Part shown: positions 36,857 through 44,937 of the stretch, one piece after another | Numbering within the stretch: the first letter of the stretch is position 1 | Layout of the letters: each line of letters opens with the position of its first letter | The notes under the pieces: model-generated | Told to the model about the DNA's origin: nothing | Database searches by the model: none | Seen by the model: the letters and a program-made list of their open reading frames with translations, nothing else | Translations under genes and position numbers: made by a program | Assembly (NCBI RefSeq): GCF_000382265.1 | Contig: NZ_KB907994.1 | Location: 1-44,937, forward strand | Reading direction: 5' to 3' | Length of the DNA: 44,937 bases | From: Yoonia vestfoldensis DSM 16212 | GTDB taxonomy: Bacteria > Pseudomonadota > Alphaproteobacteria > Rhodobacterales > Rhodobacteraceae

Positions 36857-37723
36857 ATGACAGCACCGGGACCGATGATGCGGCAAGAATCGATTGATAT
36901 GGGCGATCTGTCCTATGCGCCATGTCGTTATGGCAATTCGCGGATCCTGTTCCGGGGACCGCGCAAGCCGCTTGATCGACCCTATATCGCGTTCATCGGC
37001 GGCACTGAAACCTATGGTAAATTCATCGAAAAACCGTTTCCGTCGTTGGTTGAAACAGCCTTGCGGCAGATCTGCGTGAATTTCGGCTGCGTGAACGGCG
37101 GCATTGATGCCTTTGTCAACGACCCGACGATCATGGAAATATGTCACGCTGCCGATATGACGGTGGTGCAGGTGTTGGGGGCAAACAACCTGTCGAACCG
37201 GTTTTATTCCGTGCATCCGCGCCGCAACGACAGGTTTCTGCGCGCATCCACCGTCCTGCAAGCCATCTATCCAGAGGTGGATTTCACCGAATTTTCATTC
37301 ACCCGTCACCTGCTCGGCCGCCTGTTCGAGATTTCGCCGGAAAGGTTCGACATCGTCGTGCATGAATTGCGCCAGGCCTGGCTTGCCCGGATGCAGAACA
37401 TGCTGCGGCAGATCGGTCCGCACAGCATGTTGCTTTGGTTTTCCGATGAACCGCTGGACGATACCGACTGGGCTGCACGGCCGGGGCAGCTCCAGACCGA
37501 TCCATTGTTCGTCACGGCCACAATGATCGATACATTGCGGCCCTTGGTCAGGACGGTGGTTGTGGCCAATCCGTCAGAGCTCGCTCTTGGACAGGGCACC
37601 ATGGGCATGCACTACCCGCCATCGCAGAAATCCATCGCTGCGGAAATGCTGGGCGTGCGGTGCCATGCCGAAGCCGCTGCAAAATTGATTACCGCCTTGC
37701 GCGACGAGATGTTCAAGATCTGA
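36857..37723 (+). CDS. DUF6473-like protein of unknown function
   Basis: A protein of about 288 residues. It opens near MTAPGPMMRQESIDMGDLSY and contains IAFIGGTETYGKFIEKPFP, VNFGCVNGGIDAF and VVQVLGANNLSNRFYSVHPR, and a C-terminal block HYPPSQKSIAAEML. This resembles DUF6473, found mostly in roseobacters and sometimes linked to surface-polymer genes; no enzyme activity is established. The GGTETYGKF segment looks like a nucleotide- or SGNH-type active loop, but this is a guess. A TTG at 36824 and ATGs at 36857 and 36875 are possible starts. It is the only plus-strand gene between etfA and hbd. Confidence 0.6.
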   Translation: MTAPGPMMRQESIDMGDLSYAPCRYGNSRILFRGPRKPLDRPYIAFIGGTETYGKFIEKPFPSLVETALRQICVNFGCVNGGIDAFVNDPTIMEICHAADMTVVQVLGANNLSNRFYSVHPRRNDRFLRASTVLQAIYPEVDFTEFSFTRHLLGRLFEISPERFDIVVHELRQAWLARMQNMLRQIGPHSMLLWFSDEPLDDTDWAARPGQLQTDPLFVTATMIDTLRPLVRTVVVANPSELALGQGTMGMHYPPSQKSIAAEMLGVRCHAEAAAKLITALRDEMFKI

Positions 37724-37728
37724 ACGGC

Positions 37729-37760
37729 AAAAGGGCCGGCATCGCTGCCGACCCTTTCTT
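37729..37760. terminator. Bidirectional terminator between DUF6473-like gene and etfA
   Basis: AAAGGGCCGGCA and TGCCGACCCTTT form a twelve-base stem with one mismatch and loop TCGC. The plus strand ends CCCTTTCTT and the minus strand CCCTTTTG, so both sides carry a short T run. It lies between two convergent genes (stops at 37723 and 37779). Confidence 0.75.
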
Positions 37761-37778
37761 GATCAGGCTTCCGCCGTA

Positions 37779-38705
37779 TCAAAGCTTGCTGGTCAGTTCC
37801 GGCAGGGCGTCGAACAGATCAGCGACAAGGCCGTAATCGGCGACCTGAAAAATCGGGGCTTCCTCGTCCTTGTTGATGGCGACGATGATCTTGCTGTCCT
37901 TCATCCCGGCAAGGTGCTGGATCGCACCGGAAATGCCCACGGCGACATAAAGATTGGGCGCGACGACCTTGCCGGTCTGCCCGACCTGCCAGTCGTTCGG
38001 CGCATAGCCGCTGTCCACGGCGGCGCGCGACGCACCGACAGCCGCACCCAGCTTGTCCGCCAGTTTCTCGATCAGGGCGAAATCGGCCTGCGAACCCAGC
38101 CCGCGCCCGCCCGACACAACGACGCCCGCCGACGTCAGTTCCGGCCGGTCAGAGGCTGCGACCTTGTCCTCGACCCATTCGGACAGGCCGGTGCTGGCCG
38201 CCGTGCCGATTGTTTCGACGGGTGCCGCGTTGCCTGCCGCCACAGCTTCGAACCCGGCGGTGCGGATCGTCATCACCTTGACCTTGTCGGACGAGGTCAC
38301 GGTCTGGATCGCGTTGCCCGCGTAGATCGGGCGCTCGAACGTCTCTGCATCGATCACGGTGACGACTTCGGAGATCATCATCACATCCAGCAAGGCGGCG
38401 ACGCGGGGCAGCACGTTTTTTGCATCCGAAGTGCCTGCCGCAGCGATATGGGTGTAATCCGCGCCCATCCCGACGATCAGATCGGCGACAGGTTCAGCCA
38501 GCGTATGGCAAAACCCGTGATCGGGCGCGAACAGCACCTTGCTGACGCCGGTCAGGGTCGCTGCTTCTGCGGCGGCGGCATCGCCGCCCTGTCCTGCGAC
38601 CAGCACGTGCACGTCACCCAGCGGGACAACCGCCGCAAGGGCCTTGGCCACGGCATCGGTCGCCAGCGCCCCATTGGTCACGTCTGCAAGTAAAAGAACA
38701 GCCAT
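37779..38705 (-). CDS. etfA: Electron transfer flavoprotein alpha subunit
   Basis: A 308-residue ETF alpha subunit that holds FAD with EtfB and carries electrons from acyl-CoA dehydrogenases to ETF:quinone oxidoreductase. The C-terminal FAD domain has [56 protein letters not shown] and [18 protein letters not shown]. It starts within the etfB stop (TAATG). Confidence 0.97.
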   Translation of the reverse strand: MAVLLLADVTNGALATDAVAKALAAVVPLGDVHVLVAGQGGDAAAAEAATLTGVSKVLFAPDHGFCHTLAEPVADLIVGMGADYTHIAAAGTSDAKNVLPRVAALLDVMMISEVVTVIDAETFERPIYAGNAIQTVTSSDKVKVMTIRTAGFEAVAAGNAAPVETIGTAASTGLSEWVEDKVAASDRPELTSAGVVVSGGRGLGSQADFALIEKLADKLGAAVGASRAAVDSGYAPNDWQVGQTGKVVAPNLYVAVGISGAIQHLAGMKDSKIIVAINKDEEAPIFQVADYGLVADLFDALPELTSKL

Positions 38706-39463
38706 TACACAGCCCCCGCTTCTTTGAGTTTCGCAACCAGTTCGTCCACGGATTTCACGATGATACCCGCCTTGCGCGTGCCCGGTTCGACAGTTTTGAC
38801 GACGTTGAGCCGCGGCGTGACATCGACGCCGTAATCGGCAGGCGTCTTTTCATCCAAGGGCTTTTTCTTGGCCTTCATGATGTTCGGCAACGACGCATAG
38901 CGCGGTTCGTTCAGGCGCAGATCGACGCTGATGATCGTCGGCATCTTGACCTTGATGGTCTGCAGGCCGCCGTCGACTTCGCGTGTCACGGTCGCATGAT
39001 CGCCGTCGATGCTGACGTCCGATGCAAAGGTCGCCTGTGACCAGCCTAGCAGTGCGGACAGCATCTGCCCCGTCGCGTTCATGTCGTTGTCGATCGCCTG
39101 CTTGCCACAAAGCACCAGACCGGGGTTTTCTTCCTTGACGATCGCAGCAAGGATTTTTGCGACGGCCAAAGGCTCGATATCCTGATGCACGTCTTCACTG
39201 GCCACGACCAGAATGGCGCGGTCGGCCCCCATCGCAAGCGCGGTGCGCAGCGTTTCCTGCGCTTGCTTGACGCCGATGGACACGGCCACGACCTCTTCGA
39301 CCTTGCCGGCTTCGCGCAGGCGGATCGCCTCTTCGACGGCGATTTCGTCGAAAGGGTTCATGGACATTTTGACATTGGCAAGATCGACACCGGAACCATC
39401 CGCCTTGACGCGGACCTTCACGTTATAGTCGATCACGCGCTTGACAGGTACGAGCACCTTCAT
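38705..39463 (-). CDS. etfB: Electron transfer flavoprotein beta subunit
   Basis: A 252-residue ETF beta subunit, which binds AMP and docks acyl-CoA dehydrogenases. It starts [19 protein letters not shown], has [34 protein letters not shown], and the recognition loop [21 protein letters not shown] stands about 9–13 bases before the ATG at 39463; a Met at 39490 has no site. Confidence 0.97.
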   Translation of the reverse strand: MKVLVPVKRVIDYNVKVRVKADGSGVDLANVKMSMNPFDEIAVEEAIRLREAGKVEEVVAVSIGVKQAQETLRTALAMGADRAILVVASEDVHQDIEPLAVAKILAAIVKEENPGLVLCGKQAIDNDMNATGQMLSALLGWSQATFASDVSIDGDHATVTREVDGGLQTIKVKMPTIISVDLRLNEPRYASLPNIMKAKKKPLDEKTPADYGVDVTPRLNVVKTVEPGTRKAGIIVKSVDELVAKLKEAGAV

Positions 39464-39593
39464 CTGCGTTTCTCCCATAGAATTCTTCATGCGGTCTGAT
39501 GCAGTAGTTAGCGGCTGCAGCCCGGTGGCGACAGTGCAAAATCGACGCGGCAGGTGTCAGGGACGCCACGTTCTTGACGCGAACGTCAAGTCA

Positions 39594-39611
39594 GGTGGGT
39601 TTGAACCCACC
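39594..39611. repeat. Palindromic element GGTGGGTT/AACCCACC
   Basis: GGTGGGTTTGAACCCACC, an eight-base perfect inverted repeat with a TG centre, lies 6 bases past the adenosyltransferase stop, in the 153-base gap before etfB. Short palindromes of this look recur in intergenic regions of roseobacter genomes, though only one copy is here. The hairpin is followed on the minus strand by TGACTTGACG, without a T run. Confidence 0.6.
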
Positions 39612-39616
39612 CTACG

Positions 39617-40189
39617 TCAGCGGTTCGCCCCCGGAATCCACAGCACATCGGCACGCCCGTCGTCATTGGCGATGCGCGACGCCTGAAAGAACCAGTCCGA
39701 CAGCCGGTTGAGGTATTTCGCCGCCGCCGGATTGACCGCCTCGGCGCGTGCCAGTTCCACCGTCAGCCGTTCCGCGCGGCGTGACACTGTCCGGCAGAGA
39801 TGCAGATGCGCCGCCAGCGCCGACCCGCCCGGCAACACGAAACTGCGCAGCGGTTCGACCTTGCCGGTCATCGCGTCGATCTGGCTTTCCAGCCGCGCGA
39901 CCTGTGCATCGCTCATCCGCAGCACGGTATAGCCAGCCTCGCCATCCTTTTCCATGTCGGGGCGGCACAGGTCCGCGCCCAGATCGAACAGGTCGTTCTG
40001 GATCATCGCGAGATGGGTGTCCATTTCGCCGGTCGCATGCAGGCGCGCCATGCCGACAGTGGCGTTGGTTTCATCAACCGTGCCATAGGCATTCACCCGC
40101 AACGCGTATTTCGCCACGCGGTCGCCGTTGCCCAGCGCCGTTTCGCCTGCGTCGCCGGTTTTCGTATAGATCTTGTTCAGCACCACCAT
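39617..40189 (-). CDS. pduO: PduO-type cob(I)alamin adenosyltransferase
   Basis: A 190-residue ATP:cobalamin adenosyltransferase that makes adenosylcobalamin. The N-terminal ATP-binding segment is KIYTKTGDAGETALGNGDRV with YGTVDETNATVG; the helical part has QNDLFDLGADLC, RAERLTVELARAE and LNRLSDWFFQASR. Adenosylcobalamin is the cofactor of ethylmalonyl- and methylmalonyl-CoA mutases in the pathway that uses Mcd. Met at 40189 is the start; an upstream frame to 40231 adds 14 unrelated residues. The gene begins 4 bases after the HIG1-type gene. Confidence 0.94.
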   Translation of the reverse strand: MVVLNKIYTKTGDAGETALGNGDRVAKYALRVNAYGTVDETNATVGMARLHATGEMDTHLAMIQNDLFDLGADLCRPDMEKDGEAGYTVLRMSDAQVARLESQIDAMTGKVEPLRSFVLPGGSALAAHLHLCRTVSRRAERLTVELARAEAVNPAAAKYLNRLSDWFFQASRIANDDGRADVLWIPGANR

Positions 40190-40193
40190 GTGG

Positions 40194-40400
40194 TCAGCCC
40201 CCTTGTCCGCGCAGATAAACGAATAGCACAATCAGGATCACCGCGACGAATTGCGCGCCGATCCGCCAGCGCATGATCTTGTTGGCGTTCTTGCGATAAA
40301 ATTCGCCGCCTTTGCCGAAGGACCCGATTCCAAGGAGCAGGATGCCCAGCACCAGCAGCACCGCAACGGCGACCAGCCAGAAAAGAGGGTCGTTGGCCAT
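40194..40400 (-). CDS. Twin-transmembrane HIG1-domain protein
   Basis: A 68-residue protein with two hydrophobic segments (about 8–27 and 47–63) around a basic loop, GGEFYRKNANKIMRWRIGAQ. This is the pattern of bacterial HIG_1_N (hypoxia-inducible domain) proteins, whose eukaryotic relatives sit on respiratory complexes. Function in bacteria is uncertain. It probably shares a transcript with the adenosyltransferase gene. Confidence 0.8.
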   Translation of the reverse strand: MANDPLFWLVAVAVLLVLGILLLGIGSFGKGGEFYRKNANKIMRWRIGAQFVAVILIVLFVYLRGQGG

Positions 40401-40460
40401 GAGTGTCTTCCTTTGATCTTGTCAGCGCGACCTAGCGCCGCCTGACCTGTTGGCAAACCC

Positions 40461-41288
40461 CTATCCGCGCAACAGCACCGCATCAAGCAATCGCGTCGGC
40501 AGCATCCGCCGCATCAGCCCCGCCAGATAGGTGGGTCGCGTGACATAATAGCGCGGTTTCGGATTGGCCGCCGTTACCGCATGCAACAGCTTCGCGGTCA
40601 CGGCGCTGGCGGGCAGCTCGAACCGATCTGGTCCGCTGTCAGTGTAAAGCCGCGACAGGAGCGTTTCATATTCACCGGACCGTGCGGATGCTTTCCAGTC
40701 GATCCAGCGTTCGAAATGCGGGATCGCATTCTTGCGGATGTCCGACGTGATCGGTCCGGGTTCGATCAGGATCACCTTGATCCCGGTGCCCGCCATTTCC
40801 AGCCGCAGCACATCGCTCAACCCTTCGAGCGCGAATTTGCTGGCGACATAGGCGCCACGCCACCGGATCGCGACCAGCCCGAGCACGGACGAACAATTCA
40901 CGATCCGCCCGTGTCCCTGCGCGCGCATCACGGGGATGACCGCGCGGGTCAGCGCGTGCCAGCCGAAGAAGTTCGTCTCGAACAAGGCGCGCAATCCGTC
41001 GACGGGCAGGTCCTCGACCGCACCGGGCAGCGCATGGGCACCGTTGTTGAACAGCGCATCGAGCGTGCCGCCTGTCGCCGCCAGCACCTCGGCCAGACCT
41101 GCGGCGATGCTGGCCTCGTCGGTATAGTCGATGCGCGGGCTCTCGAAGCCGAGCCCCGCCAGCCGCGCGCAATCCTCGGCCTTGCGGCAGGACGCGAACA
41201 CACGCCAGCCCGCAGCCCGCAAGCCCTGCGCCGCGTCAAGCCCGATACCCGAAGAGGCACCTGTGATCAGGATGGATTTCTGCACCAT
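40461..41288 (-). CDS. SDR family oxidoreductase
   Basis: A 275-residue classical short-chain dehydrogenase. The cofactor motif is LITGASSGIGLDAAQGL, with FNNGAHALPGA, the catalytic Ser in NCSSVLG and YVASK (YxxxK), then LIEPGPITSDI. Substrate unknown. The start at 41288 follows from the cofactor motif; the longer frame to 41420 overlaps parC. It is divergent from parC across 97 bases. Confidence 0.89.
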   Translation of the reverse strand: MVQKSILITGASSGIGLDAAQGLRAAGWRVFASCRKAEDCARLAGLGFESPRIDYTDEASIAAGLAEVLAATGGTLDALFNNGAHALPGAVEDLPVDGLRALFETNFFGWHALTRAVIPVMRAQGHGRIVNCSSVLGLVAIRWRGAYVASKFALEGLSDVLRLEMAGTGIKVILIEPGPITSDIRKNAIPHFERWIDWKASARSGEYETLLSRLYTDSGPDRFELPASAVTAKLLHAVTAANPKPRYYVTRPTYLAGLMRRMLPTRLLDAVLLRG

Positions 41289-41385
41289 GGCGCAGCTTTG
41301 ACGAATGCCGGACGAAAGGGCAAGCGGCCCCGCATCCCCATTTCCCCGCTTTACGGGTGAATCCTTGATCGCTACACGACAGAAC

Positions 41386-43689
41386 ATGAATGATGAGAAC
41401 GAGACCGCCCCCGGCCCCAATGACGTGACCGAATCGCTGCGCAGCGCGATCGGCGACCGCTATCTGACCTATGCGCTGTCCACGATCATGCACCGCGCGC
41501 TGCCCGATGCGCGCGACGGGCTGAAACCGGTCCACCGCCGTATCCTTTATGCGATGTCGCGGCTGCGGTTGTCGCCGACTGGCGGTTTCCTGAAATCCGC
41601 CAAGATCAGCGGCGACACGATGGGCGATTTCCACCCCCACGGCGATGCCGCGATCTATGATGCGATGGCGCGTCTCGCGCAGGATTTCAACGTCCGCTAT
41701 CCGCTGGTGGACGGGCAGGGGAACTTTGGCAATATCGACGGCGACAACCCCGCCGCCTCTCGTTACACCGAGGCGCGCATGACCGCCGCCGCCGAGGCGC
41801 TGCTCGAAGGTCTGTCCGAGGATGCCGTCGATTTTCGCGACAATTACGATGGCCGCCTGACCGAACCCAGCGTCCTGCCCGCCAGTTTCCCCAACCTCTT
41901 GGCCAACGGGTCCAGCGGCATCGCCGTCGGCATGGCCACGAATATCCCGCCGCATAACCTGCACGAACTGATTGACGCCTGCCTGCATCTGATCAAATCG
42001 CCCGGTGCAGCGGATGACAGCCTGCTGACCCATATCCTCGGCCCCGATTTCCCCACCGGCGGCGTGATCGTCGAGCCGCCCGAGAACATGGCCGAAGCGT
42101 ATCGCACAGGGCGCGGGTCGTTCCGCTTGCGCGCCAAATGGGAGGTCGAGGATCTGGGCCGCGGCCAGTGGCAGATCGTCGTGACCGAGATCCCCTATCA
42201 GGTGCAGAAGTCGAAACTGATCGAGAAACTGGCCGAGGTGATCCAGACCAAGAAGGTGCCCCTGCTGGCTGACGTGCGCGACGAATCCGCCGAGGATGTG
42301 CGCGTCGTGCTGGAACCGCGTTCCAAAACCGTCGATCCCGAAATGCTGATGGGCATGCTGTTTCGCAATTCCGATCTCGAAATCCGGTTCAGCCTGAACA
42401 TGAACGTGCTGATCGACGGGCTGACGCCCAAGGTCTGTTCGCTGAAAGAGGTGCTGCGCGCCTTTCTGGACCACCGCCGCGACGTGCTCCAGCGCCGCTC
42501 GCGTCACCGCCTGGGCAAGATCGACCACCGGCTTGAAGTGCTCGAAGGCTTCATCATCGCCTTCCTGCATCTGGACCGGGTGATCGACATCATCCGCTAC
42601 GACGACGACCCCAAATCCGCCCTGATGGCCGAGGATTGGGCGCATCCGCACATCCGCGCGACATCCGAAAAGGATTATGTCGGGCCAAAAGCCACGGACC
42701 CCGAAATCGCCCTGACCGAAGTGCAGGCCGAGGCGATCCTGAACATGCGCCTGCGGTCGTTGCGACGTCTGGAAGAACTCGAACTGATCGCCGAACGCGA
42801 CGCGCTTGCCGCCGAACGCAAGGCCATCGTCGCGCTTTTGGCTGACGAGGCGCTGCAATGGGCGCGCATCGCGGATGAATTGCGCGAAACCCGCAAACAA
42901 TTCGGCCGCTCCAGCCCCGGTGGCGTGCGGCGCACGCAATTCGCGCTGGCCGCCGATGTGGCCGATGTCCCGATCGAGGCGATGATCGACCGCGAACCCA
43001 TCACCGTCGTTTGTTCGCAAATGGGCTGGGTGCGCGCGATGACCGGCCATATCGACCTGACCCGCGACTTGAAATTCAAGGACGGCGACGCCGCCCGTTT
43101 CACCTTTCACGCCGAAACCACCGACAAATTGCTGGTCTTCGGTGCCAATGGGCGGTTCTACACGGTCTCTGCCGCCAACCTGCCGGGCGGGCGTGGCATG
43201 GGCGAGCCTCTGCGCCTGATGATCGACCTGCCGAACGAGGCGGAAATCATCGACATCCTGATCCACAAACCGGGTGAAAAGCTGCTGATAGCCTCTGCCG
43301 ACGGCAACGGCTTTGTCGTACCCGAGACCGAGGTGGTGGCCCAGACCCGCGCAGGCAAACAGGTTCTCAACCTTGGCGACAGCACCGCGCGGCTGTGCAA
43401 GCGCATCACCGGCGATCATGTCGCCGTGGTGGGCGAAAACCGTAAAGTGCTGGTCTTTGGCATCGACGAGTTACCCGAAATGACTCGTGGCAAAGGCGTG
43501 CGCCTGCAAAAATACAAGGACGGCGGGCTGTCGGATGCCACGACATTCACGCTGGCGGACGGGCTGACATGGCTTGATCCCGCGGGGCGCACGCGTACGC
43601 AAACCGACCTCGAGGAATGGATCGGCAAACGCGCCACCGCCGGGCGGATGGCGCCACGCGGCTTCCCGCGGGACAACCGTTTCACCTGA
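41386..43689 (+). CDS. parC: DNA topoisomerase IV subunit A
   Basis: A 767-residue ParC. The catalytic tyrosine is Tyr127 in [12 protein letters not shown], and the breakage domain has [14 protein letters not shown] and [13 protein letters not shown]. The C-terminal half is the beta-pinwheel, with degenerate repeats such as [15 protein letters not shown], and lacks the GyrA box QRRGG(R/K)G, in keeping with ParC rather than GyrA. At the quinolone site the usual Ser80 (E. coli numbering) is Ala88. parE is elsewhere. Start at 41386 is the best of several upstream Mets, from homology. Confidence 0.96.
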   Translation: MNDENETAPGPNDVTESLRSAIGDRYLTYALSTIMHRALPDARDGLKPVHRRILYAMSRLRLSPTGGFLKSAKISGDTMGDFHPHGDAAIYDAMARLAQDFNVRYPLVDGQGNFGNIDGDNPAASRYTEARMTAAAEALLEGLSEDAVDFRDNYDGRLTEPSVLPASFPNLLANGSSGIAVGMATNIPPHNLHELIDACLHLIKSPGAADDSLLTHILGPDFPTGGVIVEPPENMAEAYRTGRGSFRLRAKWEVEDLGRGQWQIVVTEIPYQVQKSKLIEKLAEVIQTKKVPLLADVRDESAEDVRVVLEPRSKTVDPEMLMGMLFRNSDLEIRFSLNMNVLIDGLTPKVCSLKEVLRAFLDHRRDVLQRRSRHRLGKIDHRLEVLEGFIIAFLHLDRVIDIIRYDDDPKSALMAEDWAHPHIRATSEKDYVGPKATDPEIALTEVQAEAILNMRLRSLRRLEELELIAERDALAAERKAIVALLADEALQWARIADELRETRKQFGRSSPGGVRRTQFALAADVADVPIEAMIDREPITVVCSQMGWVRAMTGHIDLTRDLKFKDGDAARFTFHAETTDKLLVFGANGRFYTVSAANLPGGRGMGEPLRLMIDLPNEAEIIDILIHKPGEKLLIASADGNGFVVPETEVVAQTRAGKQVLNLGDSTARLCKRITGDHVAVVGENRKVLVFGIDELPEMTRGKGVRLQKYKDGGLSDATTFTLADGLTWLDPAGRTRTQTDLEEWIGKRATAGRMAPRGFPRDNRFT

Positions 43690-43690
43690 T

Positions 43691-43724
43691 CATCTTCCGA
43701 GTTCAAATATCCCCGCCGGAGGCC
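43691..43724 (-). repeat. Dispersed intergenic repeat, copy 3 (core only)
   Basis: The minus strand reads GGCCTCCGGCGGGGATATTTG, then AACTCGGAAGATG. It matches copies 1 and 2 in the core and right arm, but lacks AAAAGATTCT. It begins 2 bases past the parC stop and lies upstream of tuf. Confidence 0.75.
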
Positions 43725-43759
43725 TGAAAGTCAAAAGCACGGCACAGGCCGCATTGCGC

Positions 43760-43788
43760 TTGATTTCCCGTCCGTTTCCCAATACATC
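43760..43788 (+). promoter_or_regulatory. Candidate promoter of tuf
   Basis: TTGATT (43760–43765), a 17-base spacer and TACATC (43783–43788) stand about 55 bases before the tuf ATG. The -10 is a poor match, so this is weak. Confidence 0.28.
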
Positions 43789-43843
43789 GCCCGCGATGTT
43801 GAAACGGGTCGCGTCGGCCCCTCTGAAATTAAGGTCCTGAAGA

Positions 43844-44937
<1,094 letters not shown>

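Noticed and set aside
41236..43419. A 727-codon open frame on the minus strand across parC.
   Set aside because: It is antisense to the unmistakable parC frame. Long antisense frames are common in GC-rich DNA, and its translation is a low-complexity shadow.

Overview
The window looks like chromosomal DNA of an alphaproteobacterium of the order Rhodobacterales, probably of the roseobacter lineage. This is inferred from gene content and order: ChvG/ChvI next to pckA and followed by a minimal HPr kinase–RapZ–EIIA–HPr module, a methylsuccinyl-CoA dehydrogenase of the ethylmalonyl-CoA pathway, COQ9, DUF1491, a PduO-type adenosyltransferase beside etfBA, and short dispersed intergenic repeats. The DNA is GC-rich and gene-dense. 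Stops and starts often overlap by 1–4 bases. Only the first ~640 bases look foreign and less GC-rich.

Layout. (1) 1–641: the end of an IS3-family element inserted into a small secreted-protein gene, then a low-GC stretch. (2) 642–3531: a UbiH-type hydroxylase and a small ABM-fold monooxygenase on minus, divergent from an amidase. (3) 3698–8406: aminotransferase, ftsK and a DUF3592-like membrane protein. (4) 8483–10466: rpsU on minus, divergent from COQ9 and a quinone oxidoreductase. (5) 10512–13594, minus: ispH–lysE–DUF3429–rnhA–TRIC, a tightly overlapping operon. (6) 13662–16253: a MATE exporter divergent from a TetR regulator with a double operator between them, then a NYN-domain protein. 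(7) 16367–25169: folK, rpoZ, rsh, DUF2062, pdxJ, acpS, lepB, rnc, era, DUF1491, recO, a housekeeping run. (8) 25166–27925, minus: mcd and an extended SDR. (9) 28073–29373: a TauE/SafE permease and a DUF3859-like secreted protein. (10) 29445–35770: pckA divergent from chvI–chvG–hprK–rapZ–EIIA–ptsH. (11) 35846–41288: 3-hydroxybutyryl-CoA dehydrogenase, an inserted DUF6473-like gene, etfA, etfB, a cobalamin adenosyltransferase, a HIG1-type protein and an SDR. (12) 41386–end: parC and a tuf gene cut by the window edge.

Several parts fit together metabolically. Mcd passes electrons to ETF (etfAB). Cobalamin adenosyltransferase would supply the cofactor of the mutases in the same pathway. PckA drains the resulting C4 acids into gluconeogenesis. 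The pckA–chvI intergenic region and the PTS-like module are the natural places for carbon and envelope-stress control.

I found no CRISPR array, phage, tRNA, rRNA or defence island, and no gene set that I would call a wholly new system. The most interesting signals are intergenic: a three-copy dispersed repeat, two near-palindromes at the MATE/TetR junction, a 20-bp-period direct repeat between pckA and chvI, and two strong hairpins between DUF1491 and recO. With the starts chosen here, no gene-free stretch exceeds 300 bases.
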